This document shows, in pieces, positions 10,675-20,571 of a stretch of DNA of 64,000 nt. Position numbers and translations under genes: made by a program. Each line of letters opens with the position of its first letter. The first letter of the stretch is position 1. The notes below the pieces were generated by a model, which did no database searches, was not told the origin of the DNA, and saw nothing but the letters and a program-made list of their open reading frames with translations. This stretch comes from Cryoendolithus antarcticus (taxonomy: Eukaryota > Ascomycota > Dothideomycetes > Cladosporiales > Cladosporiaceae). The stretch is from assembly GCA_002077065.1 (NCBI GenBank), contig NAJO01000004.1, forward strand, positions 1,054,001 to 1,118,000, in the 5' to 3' direction.

Positions 10675-11514
10675 ATGACTTCGCTGCAAAAGCTCTTCGG
10701 CCTCGAAGGGAAGACAGCACTGGTGACTGGCGGCACGCGAGGAATCGGACAAGCAATGGCAATAGCACTGGCAGAGGCAGGAGCAGACGTGCTACTCGTG
10801 CAGGTACGAGATATTGATGAACGCCAACGAAGAGCATGTTATTGACGTCCATCACAGCGAGATGAGAGCAACACCGAAACACTGTCGGCAATTAAAGCCC
10901 TCGGCCGAAAGTCCCAAATCTACATAGCCGATCTGTCCTCCCAAGCCTCAATTACCGCCCTGATCCCCAAGATTATCGCCGACGGCCACCAGATAGACAT
11001 CTTGCTCAACTGCGGTGGCATACAGAAGCGCCACCCAGCTCACAAGTTCCCGGATGCAGACTGGAATGAAGTGCTGCAAGTGAATTTGACCACAGTCTTC
11101 ACCCTCTGCCGTGATGTGGGAGCCCACATGCTGTCGCGAGAGCCCGATACACGTGGTCGAAGAGGGAAGATCATCAACATCGCATCATTACTTAGCTTCC
11201 AAGGAGGCTTCACCGTCCCAGCATATGCGGCGAGCAAGGGTGGTGTAGCGCAGGTGACCAAAGCTTTCTGCAATGAGTGGGCTAAGGAAGGGATCAACGT
11301 CAATGCCATCGCTCCAGGCTATATCGCTACGGAGATGAACACAGCGCTCATCAATGATTCGAATCGAGCTGATTCGATATTGTCGAGGATACCAGACGGA
11401 AGGTGGGGTAAGCCGGAGGACTTCTGTGGGAGCGTGGTGTTCTTGGCCAGTCCGGCGAGTGACTATATCTCTGGCGAGTGCTTAGTGGTCGATGGAGGTT
11501 ACCTCGCCAGGTAG
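10675..11514 (+). CDS. Short-chain dehydrogenase, 2-deoxy-D-gluconate 3-dehydrogenase (KduD)-like
   Basis: Exons 10675-10803 and 10858-11514 with a 54-bp intron, 261 aa. Classical SDR features: nucleotide-binding TGGTRGIG (about 19-26), NCGG in place of NNAG, catalytic Ser in [12 protein letters not shown], and YAASK with the catalytic Tyr/Lys. After it comes [13 protein letters not shown], then the C-terminal [14 protein letters not shown]. The stretch [19 protein letters not shown] resembles the KduD branch, which reduces or oxidises keto-deoxy-gluconate derivatives. Position beside the polyol dehydrogenase supports carbohydrate catabolism. The exact substrate cannot be read from the sequence. 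Confidence 0.9.
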
Positions 11515-11686
11515 TCGTATATACTGCGGAAAGCGTTGCCGATGGATTGAAATGCGCCATACGAATCGTGCGCTGGCGACCACTCGGTGTGCGGCGCTTG
11601 TGCCACGACCCCACCCGGCTCCGGCTTTGGCACAATGCTATCAACATGGTCAGTCCTTGCTGCCCCAGCCCGCCTGATCAAGTGAC

Positions 11687-12241
11687 CTACTGAGAAGTGC
11701 GACTCTCGCCCGTTTCGTCGTTCAGCGCAGTGACACCATGAGAACGATCTACGAGATCAACGCCGTTATCGTTTGCATAGTTTGGAATGTAGATATCGTG
11801 TGCTCGGTGGCCTTCGCCATGTGCATCGCGAAGGCCACCGCCGAAGGCATAGTTCGGGATGTAGATGTCATGAGCGCGACGACCTGCGATGCTGAGTCCG
11901 AACGCGTCAACTGTGTCAGCTGCGTGCATTCCGGCATCCTGGCGCGGATCGACTGCGGACATATTTCTCGATGGAAGAGTGCGATGGTGCAAGCCCCAAG
12001 GGTGGATGACACGGCAGCGGATGCACCAGCCAGAGGTAGTGCGATGTTGGCGCCATCGATGGATGACCTTGCAATGCCGGCACCAGGCGAAATGCTGACC
12101 GAGCGGATGGCGCACTCGACAATGCCTGCAGAAACGTAGTGGACGCTCGGGCAGATCGTGATTATCGATGCGTGGAGCCTGGTGTCGTCTCCAGGCATTC
12201 CATGCATGCTTGCGAGCGATCCCATTCATTGGGCGATGCAT
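11687..12241 (-). CDS. Small His/Cys-rich protein with three tandem C-x2-C-x3-H-x4-H units
   Basis: From the first in-frame ATG at 12241 the ORF gives 184 aa; the same frame is open upstream to a TTG at 12340, so a 5' exon is possible. Three units follow one another: CRHCRVRHPLGQH, CRHCKVIHRWRQH and CIRCRVIHPWGLH, each C-x2-C-x3-H-x4-H, preceded in two cases by Trp and spaced 16 and 19 residues apart. All twelve putative metal ligands are conserved, which is unlikely in a random frame. The C-terminal half carries the decapeptide AHDIYIPNYA twice. No signal peptide or membrane segment is evident. The spacing does not fit classical C2H2 fingers (x12 between Cys and His) or CCHC knuckles. I do not recognise the family. 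An overlapping frame (11749-12225) is open but lacks this regularity. Confidence 0.5.
   Translation of the reverse strand: MHRPMNGIARKHAWNAWRRHQAPRIDNHDLPERPLRFCRHCRVRHPLGQHFAWCRHCKVIHRWRQHRTTSGWCIRCRVIHPWGLHHRTLPSRNMSAVDPRQDAGMHAADTVDAFGLSIAGRRAHDIYIPNYAFGGGLRDAHGEGHRAHDIYIPNYANDNGVDLVDRSHGVTALNDETGESRTSQ
11775..11876 (-). repeat. Duplicated 30-bp coding segment (decapeptide AHDIYIPNYA)
   Basis: Two copies, about 11848-11877 and 11775-11804 on the minus strand, encode the same decapeptide but differ at several third positions (tccgaactatgcc versus tccaaactatgca). Synonymous divergence with conserved amino acids argues that this frame is translated and under selection. Confidence 0.6.
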
Positions 12242-13229
12242 TGGAAGGCGTAGCGCGGCCGGGTCTCGTGGTGCTGCAAACCCATTCTCACGCTTGATGC
12301 TCCTCTCACGGTCGTTGTGATGCGGGCCTACGTGCGGCAAGTGAGCTCTGCCAACGATGCGTCAGTCCAACAGATATCACCGCTCGACCGTGCGTATCTC
12401 AACAACAAATAGACCTACACATGCCCGAAGTAGTCGCGTTCGTCGTCTTCAAGCTTGACATTGATTTCTGGGAAATTCCCATGCTGGAGATGGTGGGCAT
12501 GTGGGTACCCCAGCATCTCGTGCGCTTCTGATCCGTAGCCCTAAGATAATCTCGGACACAGTCGTTACTCGGTTATAGCTTGATGTTGGGAATGAGTGTG
12601 CTCTTGTGGAAGACGCGAGATTGTAGTGTGTGAAGTGAGAGATGAGATTAAATGTGAGGGAAGCGTTTTCACTTTGCGATCAGGTCGTGATTCTCGCTCG
12701 AGGGAAGGAGCGACGGTCGATGCTCTCGAACCGCAGCCCACGTGGCTCGCAGCCTCGAGGGATGGAACAACGAGACCGGACCGCGAAACTCACAAGTACC
12801 ATAGCTACCTTTCGCTCGACTTTCACCAGGTGCAGAACAATCAACAACATAACAGCGCCTGGCGAAGAGGACTGCAGGACCCTCGCTTGGGATTGACAGC
12901 ACTACTCACACAAGGCCCTGAATTGCGAAACGTGTTCCAAACATGCTCATCGCAGCTTCAACCAAAGACAGGATCGAGTCCCATCTCAACACTGCTCGCT
13001 GCCAACGATTGCGGTCGCGAAGACGGAGCTTTGATGGAGCTCTCGTCAGGCCTAGTGGCCTTCATGCAGGAATGGCGGGCAGACCGATGTAGCCAGCAAT
13101 CGTCGCGCTCGATACTGCTATGTCGACAGTCCATGAGATGAGCACTCAGTCTTCCCGTGTAGCTTTTGTAGGTCATAGGCCAAGGATGAGCAGAAAACGT
13201 TGGTAGGTGCTGTCGAAGTCCATCACGGG
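12242..13229. other. Region without a confident gene, upstream of MHF1
   Basis: A 181-codon frame is open at 12596-13141 (plus strand), but it lacks recognisable domains. The region probably holds promoters of the CCHH-repeat gene (leftward) and MHF1 (rightward). Confidence 0.4.
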
Positions 13230-13637
13230 ATGACGCACTGTTCACGCGACGCGTCTCTCCACCTTCTTGAAACCATTAAGCTGAAGCACTTCACAGAGAA
13301 TGCCGACAAGGAGGAGCGCCTCAAAGCTGCTCTGTGGTACAGCGTCGGCCAGATGATCGATGCCCACACGGACATCAATGCCACTGCGCACTTCATCGGC
13401 TCACTGAGCGAGATGCTGTATGCACAGATCGGTACGTGTAGGAAGCTTCACTGAACAGAATGCTACTGACATCGCGCAGAGAATGTCAGTCAAGACCTGG
13501 AGACTTTTGCGAAGCACGCTGGACGGACGACCATCCATTCAAAAGACGTCTTGCTTCTCGCTCGGCGCAACGAAGGTCTTGAAGAAGTGCTGAAGCAGGA
13601 AGCGAAAGCCGTCAAGGATCGAGACTCGGCACGCTGA
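13230..13637 (+). CDS. MHF1: CENP-S / MHF1 histone-fold protein
   Basis: Exons 13230-13431 and 13480-13637, 48-bp intron, 119 aa with the first in-frame ATG. The core KEERLKAALWYSVGQMID, then FIGSLSEMLYAQIENVSQDL, FAKHAGRTTIHSKDVLLLAR and NEGLEEVLKQEA matches the CENP-S/MHF1 histone fold; the intron falls inside the AQI-ENV junction. MHF1 pairs with CENP-X/MHF2 to bind DNA at kinetochores and to stimulate FANCM/Mph1-type helicases. The 30 residues before the histone fold look non-conserved, and an acceptor-like ttcacag lies at 13296-13302, so an unseen 5' exon with a different start is possible. Family call is firm; the start is uncertain. Confidence 0.88.
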
Positions 13638-14789
13638 TCTCTGAAGTTTTCATCGTATTATGTGCGCATATGATCTGGCCTGTCCACTTCATGCCATCAG
13701 AGGGCCTCACCACCTTCATTGCGTGTGCAGCATCCACTGCTTGTTCTGGAAGCCGAGATCGACCTGCGTGACCTACCAGCGAAGGGGATGTCTTGCAGAA
13801 TTGAGCGTGGCCAACGCCGACGGATGCGTATACGAAGCTGATGAATGTTCTTCGTCTCCTGGAGCGTGTGGGTGACCTCAAACTTGGGACGGTCGAACCT
13901 GGTGACCTTCAATTGCCCTTCGATCCGAGCACTGGTCACAGCATTGGGCAAGACTACCGCGCTGCGGGTCACGTTGTGATACCGTCAGTCATGCTGTCAC
14001 CGTCCACCGCACCAGTCCGGCTTCTTTCGAGCGTGAACTCTGGACCGCCGCTTACTCACTGCAGTTTCTGCTCAATACGTCCCCTGAATCAAAATCACAC
14101 TTCATCGCGCTCTCCTGCGTACCTCGCTGTGCAAAGACCACACTGTCGGTGTTGTCTAAAGAAGCTTACGGCCCAGTGCCCATTGCCGACTCCTTGCGAA
14201 GGTTCATCAGGCTGATGAAAGGCAGAACTGGCTACATCACGTTCTGTGTGGGAGGTACTCTCTCGTCGTTGATATGGAGCCAACCGATCTCCGGCGCATG
14301 CTCAACAAGAGCTGCTGCCTCGCTCGGAATGGACTACCAATTACCAGGGCCAGTGGCTGCGCCCGGATGAAGCTTGATAGTACACAGTGGAGACGTCCTG
14401 GAGAGTCTATGGATAGCCCTGCAGTGAAGTGACGTTTTACACGTCCCCATTAGGACACTCATGTGTGGCTACTCGTCTTTCCGCTGTTGTCAAGCTCTTG
14501 CTTCCTCTGAACGATGTTTGCCCAACACACGTTACCGGAACCCGGTTTGTACGATCGTCTACTTATCAGCACTTGACTCATGTTGTACTGCACACATCTT
14601 AAGCTCAGCGGACAGGACGAGATTGCATGTGATGCGTCTCTACTCGCAGTCCTCTCGGCAGATGCATTTTCTATCAAACCAACATCTGAGCTACGACACC
14701 CATGGCCTCGGAGTGATGTGTCTCCGGGTGTGCAGCGTACAACGATTGCGCCTCCAATGCTTCATAGGCCACGCTCCTTCATCTGCTCC
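13638..14789. other. Intergenic region between MHF1 and the broken MFS gene
   Basis: Convergent 3' region, 1.15 kb. Several short open frames but no domain, tRNA-like fold or repeat recognised. Confidence 0.45.
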
Positions 14790-17700
14790 TTAGTGCGCGA
14801 ATCGGAAGTCCAATCTCTTGTTTCCTTGGTGCTTGGTGGTATCAAGATAGTCTTGCTTCTGCTCCACATTCATTGCGTCCCACTTCCTCGCCCGGCTCCT
14901 GTTCTTGGAGACATAATAGAACTTGGCGAAGATGAACAGCAATATGGACAAACAAGCGATTGCGATCAACACAGAGTTGCCACGCTTATACAGCGGCTTG
15001 TCATCTGCCTGCTCAGACGTCAGTAACGATCGATCGCATGCATGGCGCGGGCTGCAAGATTACCCTGTAAATCTGGCTGGCTATTACACCTCCCAGCTGT
15101 ACCATCATGCTGCCATCAAGTCAGTATAATGCACTACTTCAAGTGTTCCTTTCCGCGTACTTATAACAGGCTGCTGATATCGAGCGGGTTCGCACAGAGC
15201 CAGAGTTCCTGGAAGACAGGCCAACGAGGATGGCGTGACAGTAAGGGTCTGCAGCCTTTGTCAGCACCATCACAGAGGCCGAGAGCTGGGCAGGACTGAC
15301 ATGACAATAGCACGGTCAGTAGAGCATACGTCGCCCACGGCTCTTTGTTTGCTCCGCTCCACACTCGAAGTGCGATTACGCAAGGAAGCGCCCTGACATG
15401 TCTGATCAGCTATTGCTCAAGTTCAACCGTGGGGTCCTATCTCGAACAGCGCAGAACGCTTTGTGCTTGCGTCGATGCAGATCACGCCCACGATCATGAC
15501 AAGCAGCGCTAGCGAGAGACCCGTAGATGTCTCAGACGATCGGCTCTTTGATCGATGCCGCGGCACAGGGTTTGTACTTTCGGGACTGCAGTATAACTGA
15601 ACTTTCTGCACATCAACTTTCCAGGAGAGGGGTCATGAGTGGTTGCACTCACCACAGGTCTTGGATGAGGGCGGTGAGCATCCGCTCGTTCAGCCGCTCG
15701 CTGACCCACGTCAACAGTAGGAGATTGCAGATGGCGACAGCAGTGGACGGGATCACCAAGAGATTCGTCTCGAACTGGGAACCGTCAGCTACCCACTCTA
15801 ACCCGGATTGCCGAGTCGCGGGACCGTACCGTCGAGAAGCCCAATTGCCTCAAAGAGAGTGTTAGGTACGTGGCTGGTGTCGAAATGGGAATGAAGCATA
15901 TGAGTCCAAGGGCATAGATCTGGCACCATGTTCAGTACACTCTGGATCATCACTGGAAGATCGCAACTCACCGGCCACATGTCATAGTCCGCAAGGGCTT
16001 AGTACAGCCGCTTCGGCGTAATCTGGAGTGTCTGATCAGTGGCATTACCTACCGGAGCCTGCGCCAACACATACTGCCTGTCTGTTGTGCATATCGCCTG
16101 CAACATGGTCAACGGTTGAAAGGATTGGCTTCTCAAGTAAATACGTTGCAAAGGTGCGCGAGATGAAGGTGCTGCCTAGGAGTGCGCGCGACGCGTTCGT
16201 GATGGATGCCTGGCTGGACATGGACCACAGCTTTGCTCCGCGCTGCATCTTGCTTCCTGATCGCCACGACTGACACACTGCCTATGGTCACGTCGGACAC
16301 GATGGTGGACTCTGTGAGGACCTTCAGCGATGTCGTGCAGGACTGTATCATGTCGCTTCTGAGCGTCCCGGGTCAAAGAATCAATCCAACCTTTTCGAAA
16401 GTCATCTCGTCAGCGGACGTCCTTCGGTCTTAGATGAATCGACTCGACATCACATTCGCCGACGGGCTGCAGCAGTACTCGGACTCGGTCACACCGCCGT
16501 CGCTAGACTTTGTTATGTCTCTGCCTTTATACGTGAGGATTAAACTCTGGGCCATATATCTGCACGTGCTCCAACGATCCGGCGGAGAGACTCTGGTGTA
16601 CATCGGTTCTGCGACTAACGCGAAGTACGGCACCTGGTCACGACTGGAAAGCTACCGCAAAGGCGAGGCACTACCACAATATGTCAAGCAAGCAATGGAC
16701 CAGGGCTATACTATTACGCATACGACACTGCTTGCATACTGTAAGATTCCTTCGGCCGGCAATGTTGCATGCGGCCGCGCTGTTTTCGTAGCAATGGAAG
16801 CTGCGTTTAGCGCCATCTTCTGGTCGATGCGCAGACGGGACAGAAGCTACGGTCTGGCTGCAAGCTGTCCCTGGCCACGGGAGGCTTATGAATGGGGCGG
16901 TCTTTGCGGTCACAGTCCCTTAGATGAAGGTATCCATGGTGATCTCGAGCTCAGTCCAGAAGAGCTTGAGGAAGTCGCAAAGACTGTACGCGCGAATCAA
17001 AATGCGCGCAGCAAGGTCAAAATGGCGGCCAACCGGCAAAAGCCTGAATGGCAGGCGAGGGACACAGAGCTGAGAAAGCAGCGAGCTCCAGCACTGAAGA
17101 GTACCAGAGAAGAACGCAAGGCAAGCCAGAAGTTCTGGTGCACGACATGTAACATCCCGTGCCGCGACAGCACCGACCTTGCGAAGCACAACAAGAAACG
17201 ACGGCACCTCAAGAAGCTCAAGGGTCTTATGGGGACTTATGTATGCAAGCCATGTGCATTCTCACACGACTCCCGACAGAAGTGGGACAAGCATTGCACG
17301 ACCCCAAAGCACGAGCGGAACATCGCAGCTGCCGCGCAGTAGGCAGAACGTACGTCAGCGCTACTCTCCGCAAGACATGGATGCTGACATATGCCAGGAC
17401 GGACGCGAAGACTCGCTCGCAAGCACCTGACGACCATTGCTACATTATCTTAGCTATATCTGCAAGGCCTCACAGAAGCACCCACCAAACATTTGCTACA
17501 ACATCTTATATAGAACTCGTACCACAATAATCAGCAATAAGACCCACGTTAGCGTCACGATCCAAAAGACTCACCAAGCTCTTCGAGGTCAGTTGACTGG
17601 GAATCTCCGCCAGCAGGAAAGAGACCTTGAAAATGGTATTTCCATTGTTATAGTCATTCGTGGAAAGTGATAGGTCAGACAAAAAGTTGTCTGACACAGC

Positions 17701-18039
17701 CTGAGCCAGGTTCCCTCGATCGACTTGCAACGCAAAGAACGCCACACAAGCAAACAAGCAGACACGCCAGTCGAGCTTCCGCACGAGCTTCTTCTCCTCT
17801 GCCGCAGTCCATTGGAAGTCCGGATCGAATGCACTCCGACTCTCGTAATTCGAGTCTTCGTAGACCTGCCGCCAGTGCGCTGCAATTTTGGGATCAGAGA
17901 ACGGGTTCTTCTCATCGAAAGATGCGAGAGACTCAGACGAGCTCAAGGATTGCTTCAGATCCCTCGTGGACTTGTCGCTGTCAATCGTGTATGCCGCGAT
18001 GGTTGGCTCGACAGCCTGAGCAATGATGGGAGCTGCCAT
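14790..18039 (-). pseudogene. Broken allantoate/pantothenate-permease-like MFS transporter (DAL5-type ACS family)
   Basis: Exon 1 (18039-17575, 155 codons) is intact and encodes the acidic N-terminus, TM1 (CLFACVAFFALQVDRGNL) and TM2, ending SQLTSKSL at a gtgagt donor. The next recognisable coding is 1.4 kb further on. GDMHNRQA lies near 16076-16098, ITPKRLY-stop-ALADYDMWP at 15972-16027, then IYALGLICFIP, FETNLLVIPSTAV, ALRVWSGANKEPW, PYCHAILVG, MMVQLGGVIASQIYR and the C-terminal exon ADDKPLYKRGNS to 14790. These 3' pieces still join through good splice signals and keep the family order. The TM3-TM6 region is not recognisable, and an in-frame TAA replaces a Lys codon at 15999-16001. The gap holds an opposite-strand GIY-YIG/zinc-finger ORF. 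Functional ACS members import allantoate, ureidosuccinate or vitamins. Most simply, the gene was disrupted by insertion plus deletion. Confidence 0.75.
16434..17342 (+). CDS. GIY-YIG-like domain plus two U1-type C2H2 zinc fingers
   Basis: Intronless 302-aa ORF whose ATG directly follows an in-frame TAG. Residues about 40-58 read AIY, then 13 residues, then YIG (Y56-I57-G58), as in the two-strand core of GIY-YIG nucleases with AIY for GIY. Arg and Tyr follow in SRLESYRKG, and a Glu (E122) in VAMEAAFSAIFW sits where the metal-binding Glu is expected. A charged helix (about 175-230) leads to two zinc fingers, CTTC-x12-H-x5-H (about 235-257) and CKPC-x12-H-x5-H (about 271-292). The pairing of a nuclease-like fold with DNA/RNA-binding fingers recalls homing-endonuclease architecture. 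The ORF lies antisense inside a broken MFS gene, consistent with insertion. Nuclease activity and mobility are inferred, not shown. Confidence 0.7.
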   Translation: MNRLDITFADGLQQYSDSVTPPSLDFVMSLPLYVRIKLWAIYLHVLQRSGGETLVYIGSATNAKYGTWSRLESYRKGEALPQYVKQAMDQGYTITHTTLLAYCKIPSAGNVACGRAVFVAMEAAFSAIFWSMRRRDRSYGLAASCPWPREAYEWGGLCGHSPLDEGIHGDLELSPEELEEVAKTVRANQNARSKVKMAANRQKPEWQARDTELRKQRAPALKSTREERKASQKFWCTTCNIPCRDSTDLAKHNKKRRHLKKLKGLMGTYVCKPCAFSHDSRQKWDKHCTTPKHERNIAAAAQ

Positions 18040-19283
18040 GGCTTCGGTATTGGCACGGACGACTATCGCGGGAGGTACGAGACTATCATAACACTTTGAC
18101 ACTGACGCTCACGTGGTATATACGACACTTGCGTCGAGCCATGATCGTTCGTCACTACTGGATCCGATGGCGCAATGCCTCAATTCACACCCAACGAACG
18201 GCACAGAAGAATTGGCGCATCTTGGCTGTCATTGGAAAGGAAGGTGGGTGCATGAAGTAACACAGGTCAGATCCACGTTGCGCGCACGCCATTGCTGCCA
18301 TGTAACACTGCGTGCACGCCATGCTTCGACCACGGCGGGCGGCAGGCCTGAAGCTCCTACAAATCTTCCTGAAGTGGACCTCGAAGTTGCTTATCCGACT
18401 TGGCGATACGATCCCGTCGAACGAGCGAGGATGCTATAGCCTATGGAGCTTTAGAGGCGCAATCTCGTACGACAGACGCGAAGGTGCCTTCGCTGTCGCA
18501 GATGGCGTGCCGCTACGACCGGAAGACTATCTGGCATCGAGGTAGACTGTCATATTGAAGCGTGGAGACATACGCAACTCCACATGCGTTCAAGACGACT
18601 TCAGTCACGGCGCCTTCTATATGTACTAATCCGGTTCTACTGATCACCCACGCAGGGTATAGAGTCTATAGACCTTGATATGTGTCAGGTCCCCACTCGG
18701 CGACTACTGCAATGAAACAACGAAGGCCTGAACCATGATCTCCCACGTCCTCTCCTGTACGGTAGTCCGATAATTGAGCTCATTGACGTTGCTTTGAGCA
18801 ACTCGGGTCGAGACATGTATCAGTGTATCGAGAGGACATACAACGGGTTGATCAGGACATGACAAGTCTCAGGGTGCATGGAAGTGTCTGTGTCCAGTGC
18901 CTGTCTGATCCATAAGCAGCTGGTGATCGTCGTTCACACACTCCAAGGTACGCCATTGGTGCCACTCGTGATTCCACATGTGAGACTCACAAAAGAAAGA
19001 CAAGGTCGATTGCGTGCGTTGCTACGCAACAGAAGTAGATGAGGTTGCTCGCTTATGTATGGCGTGATAGCTACGCTACAATGGCGACTAGCTACTAAAC
19101 TCACAACACATCGATCACGTTAGCTTTACCTGCAGACAGCGACCAATGGCGTTGCTTCACCGGCGATACGACTCGATGGCAACATATTGGGTGTATGGGT
19201 CGAAGCTGCAGCATTGTATATAAGTTCGAAGGTGTGACAGGATAGGTGAGAGGGTAGATTCTCACGAGATCGACCAACATCAA
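18040..19283. other. Intergenic region upstream of dioxygenase 2
   Basis: 1.24 kb between divergent starts (broken MFS gene leftward, dioxygenase 2 rightward). A 77-codon frame at 18312-18545 looks mildly protein-like (WSFRGAISYDRREG...) but I cannot place it in a family; it could be a relic. A TATA-like element is listed separately. Confidence 0.4.
19217..19224 (+). promoter_or_regulatory. TATA-like box of dioxygenase 2
   Basis: tatataag lies 60 bp upstream of the ATG at 19284, a normal distance for a fungal core promoter with a short leader. No such element is evident at a comparable distance before the paralog at 7485, so the two copies may differ in regulation. Confidence 0.5.
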
Positions 19284-20571
19284 ATGGCGACCACAACAAT
19301 CCACAGCACTTCGACAGCGGGGACAGACACTGAGGCACCAAACGCAGATGCTTCATCGAAGTCTCGGAACACAGCACCACTGCAGCTCAAGGGCGTACTC
19401 GATCAGTTCGAGTCCTTCGATGTCACGCCTGTCATCGGCAAGGAGTTCCCCAATGCCGATCTCACCGAGTGGCTAAAGGCTGACAACGCCGATGAGTTGC
19501 TGCGAGATCTAGCTATCACTGGTATGCATGATCACGGGCTCTGCAACACTCCAAGACCTGCGACTGATGCACGACGCAGTCTCGCAACGTGGTGTAGTGT
19601 TCTTCCGCAAGCAAGACAACCTCGATAACGACCTTCAGAAGAAGCTCATCCAGAAGCTCGGGGAGCTCAGTGGTAAGCCGAAGTCTAGTGGCTTACACAT
19701 TCACCCCGTGAGCAACGGTGGTCGCGTTCTTGGAGGCAAGGATGATGAGATCTCGGTCATCTCGTCAGAGCAAGCGAAGAAGCTGTACAGTGACCGCTTT
19801 GCAAAGGAAGCTAAGCAGAGCAGCAAAGAAGGTGAGTGATATTCTCGTCGAAAGCACGCCAGGTGTGTAAGCAGCGTTGACTGGTACTGTCATAGGCTGG
19901 CACTCGGACATTACCTTCGAGCCGGTGCCGAGCGACTATGCCGTTCTACGCCTCACCCAGTTGCCCAAGACTGGGGGTGACACTCTGTGGGCCAGCGGTT
20001 ACGAGTTGTACGATCGAATCTCCCCAGCTTACCAGAAGTTCCTCGAGGGATTGACTGGAACGTACGCTCAGCCGATCTTCAATGAGAGCGCCGAGAAGAA
20101 TGGCTTCCAGCTGTACACGGCTCAGCGAGGCTCGCCTGAGAACTTTGGATCAGACTTGAAAGCGACACATCCCGTGGTGCGAACAAACCCAGTGACTGGC
20201 TGGAAGAGCGTGTACGCGGTTGGCCACCATGCAAAGCGTATCAATGAGGTGTCGGAGGCAGAGAGTAAGCACCTGCTCAGCTGGTTTGTGCAGCTGATCA
20301 CCGAAAGTGAGTCTACCAGTAAGTTTTGAAACTATTTGGCCTACGCTGACACTTGTATCCAGACCACGACCTTCAGGTAAGGAACAGATGGCAGTCTCCC
20401 AACGATCTCGCTATCTGGGATAACAGGAGCGTGTACCACACGGCTACGTACGACTATGAGGGCAAAGGTGAGCGCACGGGCCAACGTGCGGTGTCGTTGG
20501 GCGAGAGGCCATATCTTGATCCGAACAGCACTGGCAGGCGTGAGGCTTTGGCGAAGCTCGAGCAGCGGTAG
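19284..20571 (+). CDS. TauD/TfdA-like Fe(II)/2-oxoglutarate dioxygenase (copy 2)
   Basis: Four exons, 19284-19521, 19580-19831, 19896-20306 and 20363-20571, giving 369 aa. Iron ligands are visible in GWHSDI (HxD) and VYHTAT (His), with the 2-oxoglutarate Arg region in GQRAVSLGERPYLDP. It is clearly a paralog of the gene at 7485: shared landmarks include LRDLAIT, VVFFR-QDNL, LSGKPK, RTNPVTGWKSV and WDNRS. The first intron sits at the same place in both genes. The introns before GWHSD and before NHDL occur only here, whereas the possible GT...TG intron occurs only in copy 1. A sulfonate or related organic acid is the family substrate type; the exact one is unknown. No frameshift is seen. Confidence 0.9.

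Noticed and set aside
12596..13141. 181-codon plus-strand ORF upstream of MHF1
   Set aside because: No domain, odd composition, and an equally long antisense frame; not supported as a gene.
16028..16430. Plus-strand frames (16028-16273, 16206-16433) just upstream of the GIY-YIG ORF considered as its 5' exons
   Set aside because: They lie antisense to the recognisable permease exons, and an in-frame TAG directly precedes the GIY-YIG ATG.
18312..18545. 77-codon frame with a protein-like end (RGAISYDRREG..., ADGVPLRPEDYL)
   Set aside because: No start context, no splice partner found, and family not recognised; left as unassigned.
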